A stretch of 64,000 nt of DNA from Orientallactaga sibirica (Eukaryota > Chordata > Mammalia > Rodentia > Dipodidae): the NCBI GenBank assembly GCA_036365145.1, contig JAEOAD010002712.1, forward strand, positions 3,491,001-3,555,000. Direction: 5' to 3'. The position numbers were made by a program, and so were the translations under genes. Positions 9,936 through 22,206 of the stretch are shown piece by piece. Position 1 is the first letter of the stretch. Each line of letters starts with the position of its first letter. Below the pieces are notes generated by a model that was not told the origin of the DNA, did not search any database, and saw nothing but the letters and a program-made list of their open reading frames with translations.

Positions 9936-10832
9936 ACTCAACAAGGAGAACGGATGTAAAAATAAAGACAGCAATAGTAATAGTAAAAATAAGAGACAAA
10001 AACAACAGGGACAACGAAGCTGTTATGTCCCAGAATGAAGTACTCCCTGTGCAAAGTAGTTTGAAACTTGTGTGTTTGTCTCAAGGATATAGATTCCTGC
10101 CTCCCCTGTCCCCAGATCTCAGCCCATACATCCTCAAAGGGCCTGGCAGAGGGGAGGGGCAGCTACAGGACCAGGAGGACAGGCCCTAGGCCAGAGGAGA
10201 AAGCCTGCTCAGGTGTGAATATCCCAGGCCTCTGGCAGAATGGAGAGTGACATAGGATAAAGCGGTGGGGGTGGGCACTGATATGTTTTTGTGCCCAGAG
10301 CCTGCTGAGCATTTGTCACCTAATTGCATCTTCCAGAATCTTCCCATTCCCACGCTGCAGCTGAAGAGATATTGATAGTCACAAGGGTGCAGCCAGCTGC
10401 TCCGTGTGAGGGCCTCTGTCCTACTCCTCCAGCACCACTCCTCTCCTCTCCTTTCTCCCTGCCTGAGCCCTTGGGGTTCTGGTGCACAAGCACACCAGCC
10501 TTCCTCAAATACATTAAGCACTGAACTGGACTGCAGACTTTCCCGTCAGCATTTCCTCCTGATGTCTCCCACACATACCGGCACCTGTTAGTGATGCAAT
10601 GACAGTGATCACCACTGTCACTCTTAGCACTTGCTTTGTTTTACTAAACACTTACTAGGTACATGTGGGCATTTACGAATTCCTCACACTTCTTCAAGGT
10701 CACACAGCTTAGTCCAGACTTGCCATATGGTTGGCCTGTGTTCCCAGAAGTCAATCTTTTACATATTTCTTACTGCCCTTGACCCTGACCCTGGCCTCTG
10801 CTTCTTTCATGGGTATGAAAGAGTGCAGGTTA
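9936..10832. other. Unique sequence, no gene seen
   Basis: Mixed unique sequence including an A-rich stretch at 9955-10020. The segment at about 10620-10720 weakly resembles an old MIR/L2-type scrap. No exon with both splice signals and coding conservation was recognised. Confidence 0.4.
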
Positions 10833-11109
10833 GGGCTGGAGAGATGGCTTAGCAGTTAAGACGTTTGCCTGTGAAGCCTAGGGACCCATGTTCGACTCTC
10901 CAGATCCCACATTAGCCAGATCCACAAAGGTGAGGCAAGCGTAAGGTCACACATGCCCACTAGGTGGTGCAAGCATCTGGAGTTCTATTGCAGTGGCTGA
11001 GGCCCTGGCGTGCCAATTCTTGTTTTCTCTCTCTCTCTCTCTTGTCTCGTCTATCACTCTTTCTAAAAAATAAAAATAAGAAAAAATTTTAAAAATAAAA
11101 TTTTTAAAG
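10833..11109 (+). mobile_element. DIP-type SINE, long variant
   Basis: The GGGCTGGAGAGATGGCTTAG head leads into a body with an extra internal segment (AAGGTCACACATGCCCACTA) found in only some copies. It has a C/T tract and an A-rich tail, with AAAGAGT-type flanks as probable duplications. The segment CCCACTAGGTGGTGC at about 10957-10971 is one base from a CTCF core. Confidence 0.9.
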
Positions 11110-12100
11110 AAAGAGTATAGGGTGGACTCCACCACCCCGCTGTTCCACTGCTGTGTTATACTGACTGACCCCGAGGGCCAGCCTGGGTCTGCATGTCTGT
11201 TTGCACAGTGCCAAGTGTATCCAGTCCTCTGCAGGACTGCCAGGACTCCTGCCCACGTTGCTGCTTGACTGACAGCCTTGGGAGGCAGAGGTGCGGACGT
11301 GATGGCTCTCCTGCTATGTGACCAGGAGGTCCCCGGCTCACAGGAGGACAACATGCCTGACAGGAGGAGGGAGACCTTGATGGCCTCTAGACTCCAGATT
11401 CAGCCTGCTGGGGTGAAGAGGAAAGGGTTTCCAGGACAAGCACTGTCCCTTTGGTGTGGGTGAAGGGTGAGTTCCAGCTTCTAAGGCGCGTCGGCCAGAT
11501 GCACCTCTAAGCGGACAGGATGCAAAGCATTTAGCCTGCCTGTGTGGCTGCTGGAGGCAGTGCCTCACCTCTCCCCGTGGGGAATCCTTGAGGTGTCTTT
11601 CTCTGCAGGGGAATGTGTTCCTTGAACAGGGTGGGGGATGGAGGTGTGCAATGTACAGAAAACTTGGAGACTCGTGTCTCTACCACGCCCGGGAAGAAAA
11701 ACAGACAGTGCAAAAATCAGAGATATAGCACAGTTGGAAGCAGAAGGTCTTTAGGTTTGAGCGCTCTGTGGACAGATTTCTGAGAGCTGGACGTGGTGGG
11801 GAGAAGTTGTATTCATTCTTTCATCCCTTTGGCACAAATAAAAAAATAGATCCATTTAATAAGTATTGACTGCACTTTTCCCATGAGCCTGTTCAGCTAA
11901 GCACTGAGACTATTCCAGAGCAAGTGAGATGCTGGCCTGTCCTCTTTGAAGTCGCATCTTAACGGGGAGCCAGCATTCAAGAGCTGAGTGACTGGATTGC
12001 ATGACAAGGTCAAGTGCAGTGGCTGTTTCAGCCCAGGGCAGAGACAGGCTCTGTGGGGTTGGGGGCTGTCTTTGAGCTCACTTGGGCTCTTGCTGAAGCC
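11110..12100. other. Unique flank left of the minisatellite, with an old L2-like scrap
   Basis: Unique sequence with no gene. Near 11845-11930 the run TTAATAAGTATTGACTGCAC followed by CTAAGCACTGAGAC resembles the terminal part of an L2/L3-type ancient LINE, but is too diverged to name firmly. Confidence 0.35.
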
Positions 12101-15100
12101 AAGGCCACACACGCATTGTGGGTACACACAGTCACACAAGTACAAGGCCACACACGCATCATGGGTACACACAGTCACACAAGTACAAGGCCACACCCGC
12201 ATCGTGGGTACACACAGTCACACAAGTACAAGGCCACACACGCGTCGTGGGTACACACAGTCACACAAGTACCTGGCCACACACGTGTCGTGGGTACACA
12301 CAGTCACACAGTACAAGGCCACACCCGCATCGTGGGTACACACAGTCACACAAGTACAAGGCCACACACGCGTCGTGGGTACACACAGTCACACAAGTAC
12401 CTGGCACACACGTGTCGTGGGTACACACAGTCACACAGTACAAGTTCGTGGGTACACACAGTCACACAAGTACCTGGCCACACACGTGTCGTGGGTACAC
12501 ACAGTCACACAGTACAAGGCCACACACGCGTCGTGGGTACACACAGTCACACAAGTACAAGGCCACACACGCGTCGTGGGTACACACAGTCACACAGCAC
12601 AAGGCCACACCCGCATCGTGGGTACACACAGTCACACAAGTACAAGGTCACACACGCATCGTGGGTACACACAGTCACACAAGTACAAGGCCACACACGC
12701 ATCGTGGGTACACACAGTCACACAAGTACAAGGCCACACCCGCATCGTGGGTACACACAGTCACACAAGTACAAGACCACACACGCGTCGTGGGTACACA
12801 CAGTCACACAAGTACAAGGCCACACACACGTCATGGGTACACACAGTCACACAAGTACAAAGGTCACACACGATGTGGGTACACACAGTCACACAGTACA
12901 AGGCCACACACGATCGTGGGTACACACAGTCACACAAGTACAAGGCCACACCCGCATCGTGGGTACACACAGTCACACAGTACAAGGTGTGGTGGGTACA
13001 CACAGTCACACAAGTACAAGGCCACACCCGCGTCGTGGGTACACACAGTCACACAAGTACAAGGCCACACCGGCATCGTGGGTACACACAGTCACACAGC
13101 ACAAGGCCACACACGCGTCATGGGTACACACAGTCACACAAGTACAAGGTCACACACGCATTGTGGGTACACACAGTCACACAAGTACAAGGCCACACAC
13201 GCATCGTGGGTACACACAGTCACACAAGTGATCGTGGGTACACACAGTCACACAAGTACAAGACCACACACGCGTCGTGGGTACACACAGTCACACAAGT
13301 ACAAGGCCACACACACGTCGTGGGTACATACAGTCACACAAGTACAAGGTCACACACACGTCGTGGGTACACACAGTCACACAGTACAAGGCCACACACG
13401 TGTCGTGGGTACACACAGTCACACAAGTACAAGGTCACACACACGTCGTGGGTACACACAGTCACACAAGTACAAGGCCACACACGTGTCGTGGGTACAC
13501 ACAGTCACACAAGTACAAGGCCACACACACGTCGTGGGTACACACAGTCACACAAGTACAAGGCCACACACGTGTCGTGGGTACACACAGTCACACAAGT
13601 ACAAGGCCACACACGTGTCATGGGTACACACAGTCACACAAGTACAAGGTCACACACGCATCGTGGGTACACACAGTCACACAGTACAAGGCCACACACG
13701 CGTCGTGGGTACACACAGTCACACAAGTACAAGGCCACACATGCGTCATGGGTACACACAGTCACACAAGTACAAGGCCACACACGTGTCGTGGGTACAC
13801 ACAGTCACACAAGTACAAGGTCACACACGCATCGTGGGTACACACAGTCACACAAGTACAAGGCCACACACGTGTCGTGGGTACACACAGTCACACAGTA
13901 CAAGGTCACACACGCATCGTGGGTACACACAGTCACACAAGTACAAGGCCACACACGTGTCGTGGGTACACACAGTCACACAGCACAAGGCCACACACGC
14001 GTCGTGGGTACACACAGTCACACAAGTACAAGGCCACACACGTGTCGTGGGTACACACAGTCACACAAGTACAAGGTCACACACGTGTCGTGGGTACACA
14101 CAGTCACACAAGTACAAGGCCACACACGCGTCGTGGGTACACACAGTCACACAAGTACAAGGTCACACACGCATCGTGGGTACACACAGTCACACAAGTA
14201 CAAGGTCACACACGCATCGTGGGTACACACAGTCACACAGTACAAGGCCACACACGTGTCGTGGGTACACACAGTCACACAAGTACAAGGTCACACACGC
14301 GTCGTGGGTACACACAGTCACACAGTACAAGGCCACACGCATCGTGGGTACACACAGTCACACAAGTACAAGGTCACACACGCATCGTGGGTACACACAG
14401 TCACACAAGTACAAGGTCACACACGCATCGTGGGTACACACAGTCACACAGTACAAGGCCACACACGTGTCGTGGGTACACACAGTCACACAAGTACAAG
14501 GTCACACACGCATCGTGGGTACACACAGTCACACAGTACAAGGCCACACACGTGTCGTGGGTACACACAGTCACACAAGTACAAGGCCACACACGCGTCG
14601 TGGGTACACACAGTCACACAAGTACAAGGCCACACACGCGTCGTGGGTACACACAGTCACACAGTACAAGGCCACACACGCATCGTGGGTACACACAGTC
14701 ACACAAGTACAAGGTCACACACGCATCGTGGGTACACACAGTCACACAAGTACAAGGTCACACACGATCGTGGGTACACACACAGTCACACAGTACAAGG
14801 CCACACGTGTCGTGGGTACACACAGTCACACAAGTACAAGGTCACACACGCATCGTGGGTACACACAGTCACACAGTACAAGGCCACACACGTGTCGTGG
14901 GTACACACAGTCACACAAGTACAAGGCCACACACGCGTCGTGGGTACACACAGTCACACAGTACAAGGCCACACACGTGTCCTGGGTACACACAGTCACA
15001 CAGCACAAGGCCACACACGTGTCGTGGGTACACACAGTCACACAGCACAAGGCCACACACACGTCGTGGGTACACACAGTCACACAAGTACAAGGTCACA

Positions 15101-15467
15101 CACGCATCGTGGGTACACACAGTCACACAGTACAAGGCCACACACGTGTCGTGGGTACACACAGTCACACAAGTAAAAAGTCACACACGCGTCGTGGGTA
15201 CACACAGTCACACAGTACAAGGCCACACACGCATCGTGGGTACACACAGTCACACAGCACAAGGCCACACACGTGTCGTGGGTACACACAGTCACACAAG
15301 TACAAGGTCACACATGCATCGTGGGTACACACAGTCACACAGTACAAGGCCACACACGCATCGTGGGTACACACAGTCACACAAGTACAAGGCCACACAC
15401 GCGTCGTGGGTACACACAGTCACACAAGTACAAGGCCACACACGTGTCATGGGTACATACAGTCACA
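12101..15467. repeat. Large minisatellite, 42/43-bp unit, about 79 copies, 3.37 kb
   Basis: Every unit contains TGGGTACACACAGTCACA, followed by (A)GTACAAGG, then CCACAC or TCACAC, then a variable CG-containing end (CGCATCG, CGCGTCG, CGTGTCG). Units with CACAAGTAC are 43 bp and units with CACAGTAC are 42 bp. CACACCCGCATCG units occur only in the left third, and GGTCACACACGCATCG/CACACGTGTCG combinations dominate the right half. Because 43 is 3n+1, successive units rotate the reading frame, and the unit has no stop in any plus frame. This produces open frames of over 1000 codons that are translations of the repeat, not genes. Each unit has two to three CpGs and a short alternating purine-pyrimidine run. 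Confidence 0.98.
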
Positions 15468-16167
15468 GGGGTCATGCATGAAGTGCTCTATGGGGGCTAG
15501 CGTTTGGGTCCTGAGCTGGCTGGGAGATAGCTCCTGTTTGTCCGTCAGAGCAGATGGTGGGGTCAGCCTTGGGTGCCGCATGGCAGGAGCAGCATGGACA
15601 TGGAGGGGTGCCCACTGGTTCTTCCCGGAAGGTTGCTGAAGGAGGCATGCTGGGTTTTGATGGGTGGGAAGTGTCCTGACTTGGCAGAGAACATAGGAGT
15701 TTTCAGAGCGGCTATGAGGAAACTTGAAGCTGGAGACGGTGGGTGAATAGCTCCATTGGCATGCATATAGTCTCTCTCTCCAATTAATAGTAATAGCTAA
15801 GATTTCTTTCACAACCGCTCAGCGCCCAGCAGACATTTCATTCAGGCCACTTGGTAGCTGTCTGAGATAGTTGCAACCATTTCATTTTCATCTGGGGGAA
15901 GGAGGCTCAGAAGAGTAAGTGACTTGCCACAGAGGAGTGGCCGAATCAGGTATCACTTTGTGAATCATCACCCTGTCATCACACTTGCCTTCCCGGTGCC
16001 CTGAGTCTTAGGGGTTTTCCCTGCCTGCTCTGTGGACACATGGTTTAACGCCCAGTGCTTCACAAACGTGGACTGGTAATGCAGCTGTGGCGAACAGAGC
16101 TATGTGAGCCCCTCTTCCCTAGCTCCACGGAGGAGCAACTTGGGGCATCTCCAAAAATCTAAAAGCA
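15468..16167 (+). other. Unique flank right of the minisatellite, with a MIR
   Basis: Mostly unique DNA. At about 15826-15965 the sequence GGAGGCTCAGAAGAGTAAGTGACTTG-like (broken) with a preceding CATTTCATTTTCATCTGG matches the 3' half of a MIR SINE in plus orientation. No gene is seen. Confidence 0.5.
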
Positions 16168-16381
16168 GGGCTGGACAGATGGTTTAGCAGTTAATGTGTT
16201 TGCCTGCAAAGCCAAAGGACCCAGGTTCCATTCCCCAGGACACACGTAAGCCAGATGCACAAGGGGGCCCATGTGTCTGGAGTTCAGTTGCAACAGATGG
16301 AGGCCCTGGTGCATGTATTCTCTCCTTTCTCTGTCTACCTCTCACCCCGCCTAAATAAATAAATAAAGAAAATGTTTTTAA
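16168..16381 (+). mobile_element. DIP-type SINE
   Basis: GGGCTGGACAGATGGTTTAG head, conserved body with ACAAGGGGGCCC, C/T tract and AAATAAATAAATAAAG tail. Flanks AAATCTAAAAGCAG and AAATCTAAAACCAG are near-perfect target-site duplications. Confidence 0.93.
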
Positions 16382-16443
16382 GAAATCTAAAACCAGGAGC
16401 ACGCCTGCCCAACATCCCAACAAAAGTCTGAGATGGTTGTTTC

Positions 16444-17130
16444 TGTTAGGGTCCGAAAATCGCGAAGGGAGACTCAGACTCGTGTAGCATGTAAAAACAC
16501 AGAGCGAGCCGGGCGTGGTGGCGCACGCCTTTAATCCCAGCACTCGGGAGGCAGAGGTAGGAGGATTGCCGAGAGTTCGAGGCCACCCTGAGACTACATA
16601 GTTAATTCCAGGTCAGCCTGGACCAGAGTGAGACCCTACCTTGCAAAAAAAAAAAAAAAAAAAAAAAAAAACAGAGCGTTTATCGTGCAGAGAAGTCCAG
16701 CATGCGGGGGTCCACCATTTGCACTAAATGGCGACCCCAGGAAGAGCTTCATTAGTTGTTTTTATAGACTGCTAAACAAAGACCTCTAACATAATTGGCT
16801 AATTTGAATGATATAGTACTTGTACACTCCCTACTGGTTATAATTTTGCACGTGGGCTAAGGGAGGCTAAGGGAGGGGGGGCTCTAGGGAAGGTAAATTT
16901 TCCTAATGTGGCCAGTTAAGTGGCCAGTAAGCATATCTCACATTCTTTTACTTCTGATTGGCCAGGACAAAGAAAGGAGGAATGGCCTTAGAAATCTCTG
17001 AAACCCTCCAGGAAATGACTTGGTTCTTTGTTCTGTTCTTCCAGAATTTAGTTTAGGCTTCTTGAGAAATTGAAACTTAGCCTAGCTAGGAAATATCTTA
17101 TTGAAGCCTGTCATGGCGTTGGTTTGACTC
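16444..17130 (-). mobile_element. Probable antisense solo LTR (ERVK-like), interrupted by a B1
   Basis: The plus strand opens TGTTAGGGTCCGAAAATCGC. Its complement ends a U5 with GGACCCTAACA, typical of intracisternal-particle/ERVK-like LTRs. A degenerate AATAAA-type signal on the minus strand lies near 16680. A B1 (16507-16671) splits the R/U5 part. The distal end is placed only approximately, around 17130, and no duplication was confirmed. Confidence 0.5.
16507..16670 (+). mobile_element. B1 SINE with target-site duplication
   Basis: Consensus-like copy starting AGCCGGGCGTGGTGGCGCAC with an oligo(A) tail. AACACAGAGCG precedes it and AACAGAGCG follows. It is among the least diverged B1 copies in the window. 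Confidence 0.95.
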
Positions 17131-17656
17131 TTTTGGTTTCCACCACCTGCACCCACTGGCCCCAGGCTTGACTATCATCCCCACGACATGAGATCATGAG
17201 ATCAGGGCTTTTGTGTTCCAGTGCTATATGCCCAGGACAGTGGCTGGCACATAGTAGGTATGCAGTGAAGTTTTAAATAAACCCTTCTGCATGCAGTTCA
17301 GGGGTAAGGAGGGATTTCACGTGCACAGTGCTGTCTTCTAGTAGTTTATCAACTAACTGAACACTAAAAATATGTACTTGCACACCCACATGCATGCACA
17401 CTCACATGCATGCACACCCCACAGGAAGCCAGTCTTTAAGTTAACCACGACATTGAGGATGAGTTGTTCTCTACCTGGATGTGGTATAAGGAAACAGCAA
17501 TTATCTCAAATTAGCTCAATTTGGATTAGACTTGAGCTAGCTAATTTTTTCTTAGCAGTGAAATGAATCAGAAGCAAAATCGCAATCTAAACAAAAGTAC
17601 CTAATATTCTTTTTTGTGGGTGGTTGGATAATAAATAATATGATAACATAATAAAG
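17131..17656. other. Unique sequence with a MIR core
   Basis: At 17215-17275 the run GGCTGGCACATAGTAGGTAT matches the central part of a MIR on the minus strand. The rest is unique sequence with CATGCA-rich simple sequence near 17385-17420. No gene is seen. Confidence 0.45.
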
Positions 17657-17804
17657 ATTGGGGGTTGAGGTAGAGTCTCACTCTAGCCCAGGCTAATCTG
17701 GAATTCATTATGCAGTCTCAGGCTGGCCTCGAACTCACAGTGATCCTCCTACCTCCCCGCCTCCCGAGTGCTGGGATTAAAGGCGCGTGTCACCACACCC
17801 AGCC
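17657..17804 (-). mobile_element. B1 SINE, antisense
   Basis: Reverse-complement B1 (GAACTCACAGTGATCCTCCT, GCTGGGATTAAAGGCG) flanked by ATAATAAAG at 17648 and 17805 as target-site duplications. Confidence 0.92.
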
Positions 17805-18277
17805 ATAATAAAGTTTAAGGATAAATTATATAAAAAGTTTACAAATCTCAAGTGCATGACATATGGAAAAACACACATTTTTACATGTCGTGCACACACC
17901 ATACACACTAGCCTATGACACGTCCACCCTCACAAACATACCTTTTCTTGCATCCCACAGACTTCCTTGTGTGTCCTCCCAGAAATATGCTCCCCCCTAG
18001 GGCACAGGTGGCTGTTGTGCTGAGTCTACCTGTCCTTGACCTAATTAGAAGTAGGGCCTCTCTTGCGTCTGACTTCTTTTACTCAACACTATGTCTTCGG
18101 GACCCACGCCTGTTGCTGTGGGATGCAGGGCATCCTTTCTTATGGCTGCCTGACTGAGCCCATGGAGTCAGCTCATCTGTCCCTGCTCCCAATGATGGGC
18201 AGTCTCTGTGTGGAGCCATTGTGAGGAAACCAGTTAAGAGCATACCCGCATGTAGAGCAAGAGTAAAACTACTTTCT
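17805..18277. other. Unique sequence, no gene seen
   Basis: Unique DNA. The open frame at 17915-18157 shows no domain, signal or conserved pattern and is treated as chance. Confidence 0.45.
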
Positions 18278-18499
18278 GGGCTGCAGAGATGGCTTAGTGG
18301 TTAAGGCATTTGCCTGCACAGCCAAAGGACCCAGGTTCAATTCCCCAGGACCCCCATGTTAGCCAGATGCACAAGGTGGCACATGCATCTGGAGTTCATT
18401 TGCAGTGGCTGGAGGTGCTGGTGTGCCCATTCGCTCTGTCTGTCTGTCGGTCTGTCTCTCTCTGACTCTCTCAAATAAATAAATGAAACTTAAAAACAA
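18278..18499 (+). mobile_element. DIP-type SINE
   Basis: GGGCTGCAGAGATGGCTTAG head, body with ACAAGGTGGCAC, C/T-rich tract and AAATAAATAAATG tail. AAAACTACTTTCT and AAAACTATTTTCC flank it as target-site duplications. Confidence 0.93.
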
Positions 18500-21400
18500 A
18501 ACTATTTTCCACTGGCCATGTGCCAGAAAGCGCCTTGCTGTGGAGGCATGTTTGACCTCAGGAGCTTTGCCCAAAAGCCTGGTACCCACACATTCTCCCT
18601 CTGGAGATACAGAGGAGCCGTTGGAGGGTTTTGAAGGTCACAAATAGGGTGCCGTACCTCCTGGAGAATTGCTGACCATTTCTAACCAGATTGGACTGAA
18701 ATATTGGGCCTTGAGCTGCCTTCTCCCAGCCCAACGGAGCTCTCCCTCGCCCTCCAGTGTCTGGGGTTCCTCGCGGACTCAGGCATCTGGATGGGAAGGT
18801 AGTATGGCCACTGTGTCAGACAGGGCTCCTCCAAGGCTGTCCAGCTGCTCAGGAGCCAAGCCATGATGCCCCAGAGGACTTATTCATGTCAAGGTGACAT
18901 CTTCAACCTGCCCACAAACAAAAGGTGGGTGGTGCTATTTATTCTGGAATGAGTTATGGCAGGAAGCTAACCTTCCATGGAACAATCTGGTCTTGTTCTC
19001 TCTTCCACTCACATCTCTATTTCCTTTCAGCCGTGAGAATTCAGAGCTGAATTGGAGAGATGGTCCAACAGTGCTCCCAGGAGAAAGTGCAGTAGCAGAG
19101 CTCAGGAGCTCTCCCACCCTGAAAAGTCTGAAGGACCCCAAACCTGCAAGGGCCTCTGGGAGAGTGAGCAGACAGAAATGACTGTGGCAGAAAGGGGAGG
19201 GGAGAGGGGCTTGCCTTGGACAACTTCTAGAAGCTTCCATCATGGATGCGTGTCTTATTGTTGTCACTGGTGACTGCATCATAGGATCACAGGGAAGGGA
19301 AGTGCTGTGCAGACTCTGTGCACTCACCTCTGTCGCCGTGACTTGGGACACTCTGGTTGAGGAGGATGAAGAAATGGGGAACAGTGCTTAGGGTGCCAGC
19401 TTGCAGTCCTGTCTCTGTCCCCCTCTAACTGGAAACCTGGAGCTTTCCATGAGGCCACTTCCTTGTTTATCAAAGGAGACAGTGAGCACACAGCCTCCCA
19501 AGGAAGCTCTATGACTCAACAGCTAATGCGCCCAATGCCATTAACAAAAGGGCACAGGGGGGAGCGTACAGGAGCGCCACCATTACTCGTGTCTCAGAGT
19601 CAGGGAAGGGAACTGGATGTGGGACCCAGGCCACATTTCCCTGCATCCCCATTTAAGTTGATGCAGGAGGCGACAACTGTGTGGGAGGGGACAAGGCGCC
19701 TAATCCTGGTCACATCAGACTTGGGATCCTCTTTGCTGAGAACAAACAGGACCAATCCACAGAGCAACCCAGAGGCCTGATGTTGGGCACCACGAGAAGT
19801 GTACTCCGGTTGGGGCTGGAGTGGTGTCAGAGGAGGGATGTGCTGGGTGCTGGCCACTCGAAGCCACTTGTCTGCCACCCCTGCAGGCAGGGACATGTGT
19901 TGGAGAGGCTAGAGGGGAAGGGACCCGGCTTCAGTTGTTCATGGTGCTGGTTTAAGAGGCAACCCTGGCCCCACTCACTGTTCCTTCTGGACTCTCCAGC
20001 CAGCCCATGGTCAGTCTGTGGCCTCTCCCAGGGGTCCAGGCCCAGTCTCTTCACATCTTCCACCCTCCACAAGGCCTCGGCCTTCCCGGGCCCCACCCTC
20101 ACGTGGCTTCCTTCCCTTGGCAACTATGTCTTTGAGAGTGGCTGAAGCATTTCCTGTCCCAGGCACCGATCGCTTGACTTCCTCTCTACCCTAGGTGCCG
20201 TGGCCAGGCTGTTTGAGTCTGGGAGCGGTGAGCATGGGGGAGGCCTGAAAGGGGAGGGGGTAGCCACAGACCATGGATGGGCAGACGCTCTGGCCTGGCT
20301 TGCAAAGACAGGAGCCAGAGCTTCACTTCTGTCCTGCTAGCAAGGGCAGCCTGAGATGGCTCAGGGGCAGAGGCCTGAGGTGATTCCAGAGGAAAGCGCC
20401 TGTGGCAGTGAAAGCCCCTTGGGAGGCCTCAGGTGCTAGCAGGCTGACCTCCATGCTGAGTTCTAACCCGATTCTCCTCGCAGCTCCCAGCCTAGTGCTC
20501 TCTGCCTCTCCCCTTGGAGCTCACCTTCAGGGGGTTCCGCCCATTCTTTCTCTCAAGGCACAGAGTGACAAACAACCCTCCCAGCATCTAGCCAGGCCAC
20601 CTGCAGAGGCAGGGACACGTGGCCTGGATGGTCTTTGGGCCTTGTGCCAAGAGGTCAAGGGTCTCTTGGTCCATTTCCTCACTGTTCTAAGGACTGAACA
20701 CACGAGGTGGGAGGTGAGGTTCTGCTAGGATGCAGTCGCCACGCTGCATCCCCAAAGCCACTGCAGAGAGCTGGGCCTGGGCAAGTGGGCCGAGGAAGAG
20801 CAGGGAGGGGAGGGATGGCTTCCACAGCTGTGAGGTGGGAAGGATAAGAAACCTCCACTCCTATTTTGAGGCCTAAAGGCTCCTCAGACCCCAGAAGGAT
20901 GGGCAGAGAGAAGATGGGAGGTGACAGGCACTAATTTCCATGCTATTTTTATACAGCGTTTGCATGCTTTTCATGTGCTGTCTAGAGGGCAGCCCAAGGT
21001 GTCCCTTCTAGCACCCTCTCTGAGGTCCAACCAGGCCCCTCTGCCCCAGCTCTCCCTGGGTGGGGACAGCAGGCCTGATGTCCCTGAGTCTCAGGCAGTG
21101 TTTGGGGGCGAGGGCTTCCCTGGAGGGAGGGCCCGGAAGGAAGGAAACCAATAAGGAGCCTCGAGTCCTGGAAAGCTCTGCTTCCTGTGGGGCAGCAGGA
21201 CACGGCTTCTGAGGCCTTTCTTTCCAGGGGCCCTGTGCCCTCCCCCCAGCCCACCCTTCCTGACTGCAGCCCTAGCCCAGTTCCATGTCCACGGGGGGCG
21301 GGGGGGGGGACTCTAGGGCTCCATATCCCTCTTGCACTCACAGTGGTTTGCTGGAATTCCTTGACTTCCTGGAGGGGTCTGAGCTCTAGCTGGCTGCAGA

Positions 21401-22091
21401 CTGGTCAAGAGTGGCTGTTCACAGAGGGTGGCCAGGCTCTGGAGCTCACTGCGACCCTCAGCTGTGGAGGTTTAACCTCGCATCGCTTCTCTTGCTCTCT
21501 TGCCACCACGTGCCCTGTTTTTGTGACTATGAACATATAATTATGGCCCCACAGCCCCGCTAGTCTTTCCCACTGTGGTCCCCATATTCTCGCCACTACT
21601 TCAGCTGAGGGTCCTTCTGCAGCGGGTGCAGAGTGGAGCTTCTTCCTCATCCTCCTGGAAGTGTGCTTCTCCGCTTGCTCAAGTGCGGAGGCCGGGGAAG
21701 GTGCAGCACCATAGCAAAGCCTCCTCAGGCTCCTGAGAGCAGGACTGGCCAGGCTGAGCCCTGGGAGACAGTGGCTGAGGCTCCCAGGGAAGAGCCCGAG
21801 CCCATCTCTCCTGGGGAGAGGCATTTCCAGAGCCAGAATATGAAAAGCCAGTGGCCAGGAACATCCCGGGGCTGAACAGGCCCAACAGTTCCTTGCACAC
21901 GAGTGGACTTTCAGAACCCTGACAAGGCCAGCAAAGCCGCTGGATCTAGACCCATTCACCAGGGTTGATTCTGTGCACATGCAAAATTACAGAAAATCAA
22001 CCTACTGCTGGGATGCTCCTCAGCTTACAGAAGGGCTACATCCATATGGAGCTAAAATAAACTGAAAATAGCATAAGCTGAAAACACTTAC
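18500..22091. other. Unique GC-moderate intergenic sequence, no gene seen
   Basis: About 3.6 kb with few recognisable repeats. Open frames on both strands overlap each other heavily, as expected by chance in stop-poor GC-rich DNA, and none has a recognisable domain or paired splice sites. It could contain conserved noncoding elements, but that needs cross-species alignment. Confidence 0.5.
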
Positions 22092-22206
22092 AAGCTGGGT
22101 CTGGTGGCACAGGCCTGTATGCCCAGCTGGTCTGCCTGAGCCACAGAATGAGCTCAAGGCCAGCCAGGGCAATTTAGGGAGACTCTGTCTCAAAAAGTGA
22201 AAAAAG
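22092..22206 (+). mobile_element. Old B1-like SINE
   Basis: GCTGGGTCTGGTGGCACAGG, CTCAAGGCCAGCCAGGGCAA and GAGACTCTGTCTCAAAA are diverged B1 blocks in order. It lacks the jerboa-type B1 middle, so it belongs to an older B1 lineage. Confidence 0.65.

Noticed and set aside
12261..15398. Series of antisense Cys/Val-rich frames of 60-88 codons
   Set aside because: They are the complement of the same minisatellite units and repeat one another almost word for word.
12101..15467. CRISPR-like direct repeat array
   Set aside because: Units are contiguous with variants and no unique spacers, in a mammalian genome. It is a minisatellite.
11988..15639. Plus-strand open frames of 1062, 1173, 734 and 405 codons, His/Thr/Val-rich
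   Set aside because: They are the minisatellite translated in all three frames. The 43-bp unit has no stop in any plus frame and rotates the frame each unit, so the frames overlap one another fully. No splice, promoter or non-repeat domain supports a protein.
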